Source: an uncultured Actinomycetes bacterium (lineage in GTDB: Bacteria > Actinomycetota > Actinomycetes > S36-B12 > UBA5976). From it: DNA of 18,183 bases. Shown here piece by piece: positions 7,149 to 13,522 of the stretch. Below the pieces are notes generated by a model, which saw only the letters and a program-made list of their open reading frames with translations, ran no database searches and had not been told where the DNA came from. The stretch lies in assembly GCA_903925705.1 (NCBI GenBank), contig CAIYGJ010000148.1:1-18183 (forward strand), in the 5' to 3' direction. The position numbers and the translations under genes are program-made. Each line of letters opens with the position of its first letter. Position 1 is the stretch's first letter.

Positions 7149-8447
7149 CTAGTTTTGATTTGATCCCAAAGTTACTTCAATAACCTTGCCGTCTGACAGC
7201 GTTAACTTCACAACATCACCTGGGTTTTTTGCTCGGATTCTGACAACTAGCTCGGTGCCATCGCTGACTTTCGCGCCATCTATTTCAGTAATAACATCGT
7301 CGGGTGCAAGGTCAGTTTTAGACGCTGGTCCATCTGCGACAACTGAATCAACCAAAGCCCCTTGACCGTCGTAAGTCATGTCCAGCTGAACACCAATGAC
7401 TGGGTATGAAGATGAACCAGTCGCAATAAGTTCGGTGGCAACTCGGCGGGCTTGATTGATTGGAATCGCAAAGCCAAGTCCAATGCTGCCGCTTTGTCCG
7501 GATACAGAACTTCCGGTAGTTGCGATTGCGGAGTTAATTCCAATTACTTCACCACGGGAATTGACCAGCGGTCCACCAGAATTTCCTGGGTTGATTGCAG
7601 CATCCGTTTGAATCGCACTGATGAATGAAACATCAGTCGAATCACCAGCGGTGACTGGGCGATTTAGCGCCGAGACAATTCCACTGGTGACCGTGCCAGT
7701 CAAACCAAGTGGTGATCCGATTGCAATAGTTGCATCGCCCACAACGACATCACTTGAATCACCAAGAGCTGCCACGGGCAAGTTTCCACGATCAATTCGA
7801 AGAACTGCTAGATCATACGATGCATCTGTACCAACTATTGTTGCGGTTTCTTGAGATTGATCTTGAAACGTAACAGTTATCTTTTGAGCTCCGCCAGATC
7901 CAGTCGCAACGTGATTGTTCGTCAAAATAAATGATTCTTTTGCAGTGCTTCGGATTACAAATCCAGACCCAGTTCCAGATCCCTGATCTGATGTGACGTC
8001 AATCGACACTACGACTGGCAAAACTGCCTGGGCGATTCCAGCAATTGAGTCATCCGCGCGCGCAGACTTCTGGCCTTTGCTGGATGGCAAGGAGATTGAG
8101 GGCGATGGGGAATTTCCAATTACCGAAGCGCCTACGAAGCCAAGCATTCCCGCAATTAATCCGCTGATTGCACCAGCGATGATTGCCTTCTTGACAGCAG
8201 GCGAGGCACTACCTGCAGGATGTTCTGAAGCAACTACAGGTGGCGCATAAACCCAAGTAGGGGTTAGATCTGGCGTCGGAAGTTCTACAGGCGCATCAGT
8301 CGCTACGGCGATTGCTTCGTTGGTAACGAGGTCATTGTTGGGTAAGCCAGTGTTCGGTAAGCCAGTGTTCGGTAAGCCAGTGTTCGGTAGGTCGGCAGCC
8401 GAAGGTGTCTCGGGTTGGATCTGCGGATCTTCTGGAGTCTGGGTCAT
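7149..8447 (-). CDS. htrA: HtrA/DegP-like membrane-anchored serine protease with PDZ domain
   Basis: A 432-aa trypsin-like protease for envelope protein quality control. A cytosolic Pro/Thr-rich N-terminus (1-84) contains LPN repeats at about 20-38. A membrane helix follows at about 88-110 (IIAGAISGLIAGMLGFVGAS), then the extracytoplasmic protease domain with triad H179 (TNNHV), D212 (YDLAV) and S290 (GNSGGP), and a PDZ domain (about 349-428). The topology is that of an anchored DegS/HtrA-type enzyme. ATG 8447 gives the full cytosolic tail; AAGAAAGACAGG just upstream is a weak ribosome site. tatB follows after 27 nt. In mycobacteria htrA sits after sigE-rseA; here the gene upstream is a divergent methyltransferase. 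The LPN repeat array probably varies in copy number. Confidence 0.93.
   Translation of the reverse strand: MTQTPEDPQIQPETPSAADLPNTGLPNTGLPNTGLPNNDLVTNEAIAVATDAPVELPTPDLTPTWVYAPPVVASEHPAGSASPAVKKAIIAGAISGLIAGMLGFVGASVIGNSPSPSISLPSSKGQKSARADDSIAGIAQAVLPVVVSIDVTSDQGSGTGSGFVIRSTAKESFILTNNHVATGSGGAQKITVTFQDQSQETATIVGTDASYDLAVLRIDRGNLPVAALGDSSDVVVGDATIAIGSPLGLTGTVTSGIVSALNRPVTAGDSTDVSFISAIQTDAAINPGNSGGPLVNSRGEVIGINSAIATTGSSVSGQSGSIGLGFAIPINQARRVATELIATGSSSYPVIGVQLDMTYDGQGALVDSVVADGPASKTDLAPDDVITEIDGAKVSDGTELVVRIRAKNPGDVVKLTLSDGKVIEVTLGSNQN
8341..8385 (+). repeat. Three 15-bp tandem repeats inside htrA
   Basis: The unit GGTAAGCCAGTGTTC is repeated three times without interruption, with degenerate partial units on both sides (about 8326-8340 and 8386-8400). 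On the coding strand each unit adds in-frame Leu-Pro-Asn-Thr-Gly to the cytosolic tail of HtrA. Copies are nearly identical in DNA, which points to recent slippage expansion. Confidence 0.95.
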
Positions 8448-8546
8448 GGCCTGTCTTTCTTGCTGAAGTGGGGATCTTTGCCGTACCCCTATTCTCTCGC
8501 ATCATTCCTGAGCCTTGCTACGTGAACTCCACTTCATCACGAGATC

Positions 8547-8590
8547 TTGGCAAACCTATAGCCAAAAATTGGCAGAGCCTTAGCCAAAAT
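8547..8590 (+). promoter_or_regulatory. Two tandem 22-bp dyads between htrA and the methyltransferase gene (candidate operator)
   Basis: Copies at 8547-8568 and 8569-8590 agree at 17 of 22 positions. Each is itself an inverted repeat, TTGGC-N9-GCCAA followed by an A-run. The period of 22 bp is about two helical turns, which suits cooperative binding of dimers. If the methyltransferase mRNA starts at 8616, the dyad centres fall near -38 and -60. htrA starts 100 nt away on the other strand. The regulator is unknown and is not encoded next to the site. Confidence 0.5.
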
Positions 8591-8603
8591 CCGATCCGGG
8601 CCG

Positions 8604-8609
8604 TACGCT
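8604..8609 (+). promoter_or_regulatory. Candidate leaderless -10 (TACGCT) for the methyltransferase gene
   Basis: TACGCT is followed by 6 nt and then ATG 8616, with no Shine-Dalgarno between. The -35 position falls inside the second 22-bp dyad repeat, and no -35 consensus is visible there. Confidence 0.5.
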
Positions 8610-8615
8610 TACTTC

Positions 8616-9269
8616 ATGGCACCAACAGATCCGCGCATCCTTGCAATCCACCGAGCTTCCACTGACTATGCCGAAAGTTGGGCTGGTGAGGACGGTATCC
8701 GCTCCCATGCTCGAGCTAAGGCAGCTGAAGTCGGTTGTGTTGCAATGGGGCCAGGTGCCGGAAGCATTGTCCGAACACTTGCAGCGGCTGTCGATGCAAA
8801 GAATGTGGTTGAAATTGGAACTGGTGCTGGCGTATCTGCGCTTTGGCTTTTGGATGGCATGAATCCAGAAGGCGTCTTAACAAGCGTCGATGTCGAAGCT
8901 GAGCACCAGTTGATTGCAAAAGATGCCATTGCACAAGCAGGTATTGCTGCAAATCGAGTCCGTTTGATTAACGGTCGGGCTGATGAAGTGCTAGATCGAT
9001 TAACCGAATCTGCATATGACATTGTTTTGATTGCGGGCAAGCCGCTTGAACTTAGTGACCACATATCTCGAGCTCTGAAATTACTGCGAAGTGGTGGATT
9101 GCTAATTATTGACCGTGCACTTTGGAACGATAAATTAGCCGATCCTGCTCAACGCGATCCTGACACAGTTGCAATGCGCGGAGCAATTGAAGGCCTAGCA
9201 AACAACGAAGATTTTATTGGCTCTTTGCTACCAGTTGGCGGCGGATTACTAGTGGCTGTTAAAAATTAA
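8616..9269 (+). CDS. SAM-dependent O-methyltransferase-like protein (Rv1220c type)
   Basis: A 217-aa class I methyltransferase of the COMT-like family 3 group, placed beside htrA as in mycobacteria (Rv1220c, from memory). The SAM-binding motif VVEIGTGAGVSALWLL is at 64-79, the acidic end of beta-2 is D92 (TSVDVEAE), and a C-terminal beta hairpin ends in GGGLLVAVKN. Odd point: family members that use a metal ion carry Asp-Ala/Gly-Asp after beta-4 and Asp-Asn after beta-5, but here these positions read IVLIAGKP (A140) and IIDRALW (D166, R167), so the metal site looks lost. It may be metal-independent or act on a different substrate; the acceptor is unknown. ATG 8616 follows a leaderless-type promoter. 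The gene is convergent with the DUF3117 gene, with 4 nt between stops. Confidence 0.85.
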   Translation: MAPTDPRILAIHRASTDYAESWAGEDGIRSHARAKAAEVGCVAMGPGAGSIVRTLAAAVDAKNVVEIGTGAGVSALWLLDGMNPEGVLTSVDVEAEHQLIAKDAIAQAGIAANRVRLINGRADEVLDRLTESAYDIVLIAGKPLELSDHISRALKLLRSGGLLIIDRALWNDKLADPAQRDPDTVAMRGAIEGLANNEDFIGSLLPVGGGLLVAVKN

Positions 9270-9273
9270 CTAG

Positions 9274-9456
9274 TTACTTTTTTGGCATTGCACTTACGGT
9301 TTCTTTCAAAACCGCGCCGAGGTCTTTAACTTCCTGGGCATTAAGTTCAACAACTAAGCGTCCGCCGCCTTCTAGGGGCACGCGCAATACATAACCGCGA
9401 CCTTCTTTTGGGCATTCCATTGGGCCGTCGCCAGTGCGTGGCTTCATAGCTGCCAT
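9274..9456 (-). CDS. DUF3117 small conserved actinobacterial protein
   Basis: A 60-aa protein of unknown function. MAAMKPRTGDGPME at the start and GRGYVLRVPLEGGGRLVVELNAQE in the middle are the signature of DUF3117 (Rv1211-like), found across actinobacteria. The frame is open to a GTG at 9465, but GGAAGG (9465-9470, minus) would overlap that codon and is 8 nt from ATG 9456, which also matches the family's conserved MAAMKPRTGDGP start. Cys18 of MECPKEGRG is a local variant of the usual non-Cys residue as I recall it. It lies alone, between the convergent methyltransferase gene and a 152-nt upstream gap. Confidence 0.93.
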   Translation of the reverse strand: MAAMKPRTGDGPMECPKEGRGYVLRVPLEGGGRLVVELNAQEVKDLGAVLKETVSAMPKK

Positions 9457-9608
9457 TTTGGTCACCTTCCGATAAGTACCGCGAATTACGCTTTAATCCC
9501 TCTATTATCCCTTAAAAACAGGCGGTAACGAAATCCGGACAATTCCTGAAAAGCCTTGCAAATAAAGGGCAATTTAGCGCTAAAACTGCAACAAAATAAA
9601 AGGGGAGA
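9457..9608. other. Intergenic region upstream of the DUF3117 gene
   Basis: An AT-rich 152-nt gap. On the minus strand GATAATAG near 9503-9508 could be a -10 for the DUF3117 gene. A perfect 12-bp palindrome, TTTAGCGCTAAA, lies at 9573-9584, about 25-35 nt beyond the SRPBCC stop. It lacks a clean T-run on the expected side, so a terminator is not convincing. No small ORF or RNA was recognised. Confidence 0.4.
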
Positions 9609-10055
9609 TTACAGCTTGCCCTGCTCAACAAGGTCAGCAAATTTCTCCAATGACTTGCGTACGCCATAAACAAAACCCGGTTTCACAAAAGTGAATCCCA
9701 CCTTGCCCAATAGTCCAAGGGGTAGGTCTAAGTCTTCACTCCAAATGAACTTTGACGTGTTTTCGCTGGTCGATATGACTTCAAAAGTTCCAGTACCTTT
9801 AACGACTTTGCCGGTGTGATTCACGTCGCAAAGATTAGGTGGTTGCCAAGCAGTGATTTCCATGGTGTCCAAAAATCCAATGCGCCAAACTCCGGTGAAA
9901 GCTTCGATCTTTCCGCCAACGCCCGTGCCATCACCCTCGATGGGCCAAACTTTGGTACCTAGCATCCACTGACTTTGGGCTTGCCAATTTGTAATTGCAT
10001 CCCAAACTTTTTGTGCCGGCGCCTGGATTGCTACTTCAAGTTCAATATGTTCCAT
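9609..10055 (-). CDS. SRPBCC (START/Bet v 1-like) family protein
   Basis: A 148-aa ligand-binding fold of the polyketide cyclase/CoxG-like SRPBCC superfamily. The N-terminal beta strand and helix MEHIELEVAIQAPAQKVWDAITNW (1-24) are typical, then GxGxGGKIEAFTG (about 42-54), the central strands TMEITAWQPP and GTGTFEVI, and a long C-terminal helix (KSLEKFADLVEQ). The ligand and any enzyme activity are unknown. ATG 10055 overlaps the dapE stop in TAATG, indicating translational coupling. A TTG at 10070 in frame is rejected because homology begins at MEH. Its link to dapE is conserved in some actinobacteria, but a role in lysine synthesis is not implied by the fold. Confidence 0.85.
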   Translation of the reverse strand: MEHIELEVAIQAPAQKVWDAITNWQAQSQWMLGTKVWPIEGDGTGVGGKIEAFTGVWRIGFLDTMEITAWQPPNLCDVNHTGKVVKGTGTFEVISTSENTSKFIWSEDLDLPLGLLGKVGFTFVKPGFVYGVRKSLEKFADLVEQGKL

Positions 10056-11164
10056 TAACCCTTTAACCAATCAAATACCGTTTCTTCGCAGCGCTTTAAT
10101 TGGGCTACTGTTACGTGTTCATTTCGAGAATGTGCCAAACCAGGATCACCAGGACCAAGGTTTACTGCTGGCACTCCCATTGCCGAAAATCTGGCAACAT
10201 CTGTCCAGCCAAACTTTGGCGCAACTTTTCCGCCAACGCGGGAAACTAAGTCGGCAAGCGCAGGTCGATCTAGCCCTGGCATCGCGCCTGGCGCATTATC
10301 AACAAACTCAACAAGGAACCCATCGAATACTTCTCGGATGTGTGATTCAGCTTGCGCACCGCTCGTGCTTGGTGCGTAACGATAATTCACTTCAACCGTT
10401 GCTGAATCCGGGATTACATTTCCAGCAATTCCGCCAGTTACTTGTACCGCGTTCAAGCCTTCCCGATATTCAAGTCCATCGATCATTACTTTTGCTGGTT
10501 CGTAGGCATTGAGTCTGGCCAAAATATCACCGAGGTTATGAATTGCGTTATCCCCTAGCCACGAGCGTGCGCTATGTGCTCGTGTGCCACTTGTCGACAC
10601 TTTTGCGCGCAATGTCCCCTGGCAACCTGCCTCGATGTTTGCATTTGAAGGTTCAAGCAAGACTGCAATATCTGCAGCGAGCCACTCCGGATGTTCCGCA
10701 GCAATCAAGGTCAGGCCGTTGCGCTCGCTATCAACTTCTTCGCATTCGTAGAAAATGTATGTGATATCAAACTGCGGATTCTCAATCGAAACTGCAGCTC
10801 GGAGGGCAACTGCCACCCCACCCTTCATGTCGCAGGAGCCAATTCCGAAAACTACATCTTCTGGAACTGTGGTTCCATCACTTGGCAGGCTTTGGCCGCT
10901 TGTTACGAAAACTGCTTTTTCATTGTCGGCAACGGGCACCGTATCGATGTGGCCAGCAACTATCACTCGCGAGGCTTTACCTAAGTTTGTTTTTGCTACG
11001 ACCGAGTTCTTGAATCGATGAACTTCTAGCCAGTTGCATTTGCTCAACTGTTGGAAAATGGCGTCTGCCAAAGCCGCTTCATTGCCTGAAACACTTGGAA
11101 TATTGACCAGATCGGTAGTTAGCGCAACTATGTCGGCGTGCGGGTTTAACGCAACTATGTCCAC
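10055..11164 (-). CDS. dapE: Succinyl-diaminopimelate desuccinylase (DapE)
   Basis: M20 metallopeptidase-family enzyme of 369 aa that hydrolyses N-succinyl-LL-diaminopimelate to LL-diaminopimelate and succinate in lysine and peptidoglycan precursor synthesis. Two-zinc site residues are visible: H72 and D74 in AGHIDTVP, D112 in GSCDMKGG, E142/E143 in YECEEVDS (general base and ligand), E171 in LLEPS, and H345 in AHSRNEH. The dimerisation lid lies between about 178 and 290. GTG 11164 is chosen; there is no closer start and TACCGT ends 6 nt before it. The N-terminus carries a 12-bp repeat that encodes DIVAL twice. dapD is divergent 63 nt away, the arrangement seen in mycobacteria (Rv1201c/Rv1202). 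The SRPBCC gene is coupled downstream. Confidence 0.93.
   Translation of the reverse strand: MDIVALNPHADIVALTTDLVNIPSVSGNEAALADAIFQQLSKCNWLEVHRFKNSVVAKTNLGKASRVIVAGHIDTVPVADNEKAVFVTSGQSLPSDGTTVPEDVVFGIGSCDMKGGVAVALRAAVSIENPQFDITYIFYECEEVDSERNGLTLIAAEHPEWLAADIAVLLEPSNANIEAGCQGTLRAKVSTSGTRAHSARSWLGDNAIHNLGDILARLNAYEPAKVMIDGLEYREGLNAVQVTGGIAGNVIPDSATVEVNYRYAPSTSGAQAESHIREVFDGFLVEFVDNAPGAMPGLDRPALADLVSRVGGKVAPKFGWTDVARFSAMGVPAVNLGPGDPGLAHSRNEHVTVAQLKRCEETVFDWLKG
11123..11161 (+). repeat. 12-bp direct repeat in the first codons of dapE
   Basis: CGCAACTATGTC occurs at 11123-11134 and 11150-11161, 27 nt apart (nine codons). On the coding strand both copies encode Asp-Ile-Val-Ala. It is probably a small in-frame duplication of the N-terminus. 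Confidence 0.85.
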
Positions 11165-11170
11165 ACGACT

Positions 11171-11176
11171 ACGGTA
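11171..11176 (-). promoter_or_regulatory. Candidate leaderless -10 (TACCGT) for dapE
   Basis: On the minus strand TACCGT is followed by 6 nt and then GTG 11164. The AGGA further upstream is 14 nt or more from the start, too distant to serve. The site lies in the 63-nt divergent gap shared with dapD. Confidence 0.5.
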
Positions 11177-11227
11177 GTCCTGTAATGCTTTTTTAACTAC
11201 TTACGACCCCTAAATTCAAGGAATGAC

Positions 11228-12148
11228 ATGAGCCAGAGTCAGATCGCAACTGCAACCGGATTAGCCACTTACGCTTCTGACGTACTCCTTGATGTTTGGT
11301 ATCCACAACCTGCGCTTGGCGATAAACCAGCGCAAGTTGCCGGGCTAGATCGTGGAATTGATACGGACGCACTTCGGGGCGTGCGGGTGGAAGTAATTAC
11401 TACTACTTCTGATTTAAATTCGGCACCAATCGATGCCGCTGATGCATATTTGCGCCTGCACTTGCTGTCACATCGCTTGATGGCTCCTCGAACCATAAAC
11501 CTTGATGGCTTATTTGGTTTGCTGACTAACGTTGCCTGGACCTCACTTGGCCCAGTTGCCGTTGAAAACGTTACTGAGGTAGCTATCAAAGCCCGAGCCA
11601 AAGGCATCAACTTAAACGTGTTTGGCCTCGATAAATTTCCACGCATGTTGGACTACGTCGTCCCAAGCGGTGTGCGAATTGCAGATGCAGATCGGGTTCG
11701 ACTTGGCGCCCACCTAGCCGTTGGCACGACTGTCATGCATGAAGGTTTTGTTAACTTCAATGCAGGCACTTTAGGTGCCAGCATGGTTGAGGGACGAATC
11801 TCAGCGGGCGTAATAGTTGGCAATGGCTCCGACATTGGCGGTGGCGCAAGCATTATGGGAACCCTCTCGGGCGGCGGCAAAGAAGTAATTACAATCGGCG
11901 AAAACTGTCTAGTCGGCGCAAACGCAGGTGTTGGCATTTCACTTGGTGACAGCTGCGTGGTTGAAGCCGGTTGCTACATAACCGGTGGGTCAAAAATCAC
12001 ACTTCCAGATAGCACGGTCGTTAAGGCAAAAGAGCTATCTGGCGCAAATGGTTTGTTATTCCGCCGAAACTCAGTTTCAGGCGCGCTTGAGGCAGTTACT
12101 CGCGAAGGCACTTGGGGTGGGCTAAACGAAGCCCTGCACAAAAACTAA
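11228..12148 (+). CDS. dapD: 2,3,4,5-tetrahydropyridine-2,6-dicarboxylate N-succinyltransferase (DapD, actinobacterial type)
   Basis: A 306-aa left-handed beta-helix acyltransferase that transfers succinyl from succinyl-CoA to tetrahydrodipicolinate. The N-terminal globular part (about 1-145) precedes hexapeptide-repeat coils (about 155-270). MVEGRIS (186-192) contains the catalytic Glu (E188) known from mycobacterial DapD, and GGGASIMGTLSGGGK (204-218) is the conserved CoA-site loop. Length matches the actinobacterial class (about 310-320 aa). ATG 11228 is supported by AAGGA at 11218-11222, 5 nt away. The gene is divergent from dapE and convergent with citrate synthase, with only 7 nt between stops. 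Confidence 0.95.
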   Translation: MSQSQIATATGLATYASDVLLDVWYPQPALGDKPAQVAGLDRGIDTDALRGVRVEVITTTSDLNSAPIDAADAYLRLHLLSHRLMAPRTINLDGLFGLLTNVAWTSLGPVAVENVTEVAIKARAKGINLNVFGLDKFPRMLDYVVPSGVRIADADRVRLGAHLAVGTTVMHEGFVNFNAGTLGASMVEGRISAGVIVGNGSDIGGGASIMGTLSGGGKEVITIGENCLVGANAGVGISLGDSCVVEAGCYITGGSKITLPDSTVVKAKELSGANGLLFRRNSVSGALEAVTREGTWGGLNEALHKN

Positions 12149-12155
12149 GTTCTAA

Positions 12156-13439
12156 TTAGCGCTTAGCTAAATCGACATAGCCACGTTCAGCTTCACCAAT
12201 GTAAACCTGACGAGGTCGTCCGATCTTGGTGTCAGGATCGGTAATCATTTCCTGCCACTGTGCGATCCAACCTGGTACTCGACCAATTGCAAACAGCACG
12301 GTAAACATCCGAGTTGGGAAACCAATTGCGCGGTAAATCAAACCAGTGTAAAAATCGACGTTTGGGTATAGCTTGCGCTCAATGAAGAATTCATCACTTA
12401 ATGCTGCGTCTTCAAGTTCGCGAGCAATATCAAACAGTGGGTCCTGAACGCCAAGCATCGTCAGAATGTCATGCGCATGCTTGCGCACAATTGCAGCGCG
12501 TGGATCGTAACTCTTGTAGACCCGATGACCAAAGCCCATGAGCTTTACGCCGTCTTCACGATTCTTTACTCGCTGAATGAACTGCTGAACTGTGTCGCCT
12601 GAGCTTTGAATGCCTTCAAGCATTTCTAGAACCGCCTGGTTAGCGCCGCCGTGCAGTGGACCGAACAGCGCATTGATCCCAGCGGAAACAGATGCGAACA
12701 AGTTTGCATGTGAAGACCCAACCATACGAACTGTTGATGTCGAGCAATTTTGTTCGTGATCTGCGTGAAGTATGAAAAGCATGTCAAGTGCTTTAACAAT
12801 GGCTGGGTTTACTTCATACGGTTCTGCTGGAACACCAAAAGTCATGTTCATAAAGTTTGAAACATAGTCAAGTGAATTATCTGGGTAACGAGATGGCTGA
12901 CCAATTGTTTTCTTGTAGGCATAAGCAGCAAGAGTTGGGATTTTCGCCATCAAGCGAATTGTTGAAATCTCGACCTGACGCTCATCAAATGGATCAAGCG
13001 AGTCTTGGTAAAAAGTTGAAAGTGCACTAACCGCGCTACTCAATACTGGCATCGGGTGCGCATCACGCGGGAAGCCATCAAAGAATCGACGCAGGTCTTC
13101 GTGCACCATGGTGTGCATGCTGATGTCCTGAGTGAACTTACTTAGTTCGGTAGCACTAGGCAGATGACCATAAATCAAAAGAAAAGAAGTTTCTAGAAAT
13201 GTGCTTTTTTCTGCAAGCTGCTCAATTGGGTAGCCGCGGTAGCGCAAAATTCCATTGTCACCATCGATGTATGTAATTGCAGATTCACATGAAGCCGTAT
13301 TCATAAATCCATGGTCAAGAGTTATGTGGCCTGTTTCTTTCAACAGTGAAGAAACGTCATAACCCGAAGCGCCAACTGTCGCCGGCACCTCACCAAGAAG
13401 TAGTTCGCCATTTGGGTGGACAAGTTTTGCTTGGGACAT
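12156..13439 (-). CDS. gltA: Citrate synthase (hexameric bacterial type)
   Basis: A 427-aa enzyme condensing oxaloacetate and acetyl-CoA to citrate, the entry to the TCA cycle. Catalytic residues are at almost the same positions as in E. coli GltA: H263 in GPLHGGANQ, H305 in GFGHRVYKS and D362 in VDFYTG. Substrate-binding arginines are in the expected blocks (RVYKSYDPRA, FAIGRVPGW). The extra N-terminal beta domain (1-45) marks the long, gram-negative-like type II enzymes, which can be NADH-regulated. ATG 13439 has no Shine-Dalgarno; TAAGTT ends 6 nt before it, suggesting a leaderless mRNA. It lies between dapD and dapC, a place where mycobacteria carry other genes. An inverted repeat lies upstream at 13465-13495. 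Confidence 0.96.
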   Translation of the reverse strand: MSQAKLVHPNGELLLGEVPATVGASGYDVSSLLKETGHITLDHGFMNTASCESAITYIDGDNGILRYRGYPIEQLAEKSTFLETSFLLIYGHLPSATELSKFTQDISMHTMVHEDLRRFFDGFPRDAHPMPVLSSAVSALSTFYQDSLDPFDERQVEISTIRLMAKIPTLAAYAYKKTIGQPSRYPDNSLDYVSNFMNMTFGVPAEPYEVNPAIVKALDMLFILHADHEQNCSTSTVRMVGSSHANLFASVSAGINALFGPLHGGANQAVLEMLEGIQSSGDTVQQFIQRVKNREDGVKLMGFGHRVYKSYDPRAAIVRKHAHDILTMLGVQDPLFDIARELEDAALSDEFFIERKLYPNVDFYTGLIYRAIGFPTRMFTVLFAIGRVPGWIAQWQEMITDPDTKIGRPRQVYIGEAERGYVDLAKR

Positions 13440-13445
13440 AGGACA

Positions 13446-13451
13446 AACTTA
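13446..13451 (-). promoter_or_regulatory. Candidate leaderless -10 (TAAGTT) for gltA
   Basis: On the minus strand TAAGTT plus 6 nt runs into ATG 13439. The 83-nt gap after dapC is enough for a separate promoter. Confidence 0.5.
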
Positions 13452-13464
13452 CTATTTGTAATGT

Positions 13465-13495
13465 CAGTAGGACTAATCAGACTTATTGACTACTG
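13465..13495. promoter_or_regulatory. Inverted repeat CAGTAG-N19-CTACTG upstream of gltA (candidate operator)
   Basis: Perfect 6-bp arms at 13465-13470 and 13490-13495 are centred about 41 nt before the inferred gltA transcript start, overlapping the -35 position. It has no T-run, so it is not an obvious terminator for dapC. The arms are short and chance is possible. Confidence 0.3.
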
Positions 13496-13522
13496 GTGAA
13501 TAACCCATTAATCGGGCAAGTG

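Noticed and set aside
8341..8400. LPNTG repeats in HtrA as sortase signals
   Set aside because: They are at the N-terminus on the cytosolic side of the membrane helix, with no hydrophobic segment and basic tail directly after them.
9573..9584. Palindrome TTTAGCGCTAAA as a terminator for the dapE-SRPBCC unit
   Set aside because: It has no loop and no clear T-run on the minus strand, so it looks more like a chance or protein-binding palindrome in an AT-rich gap.
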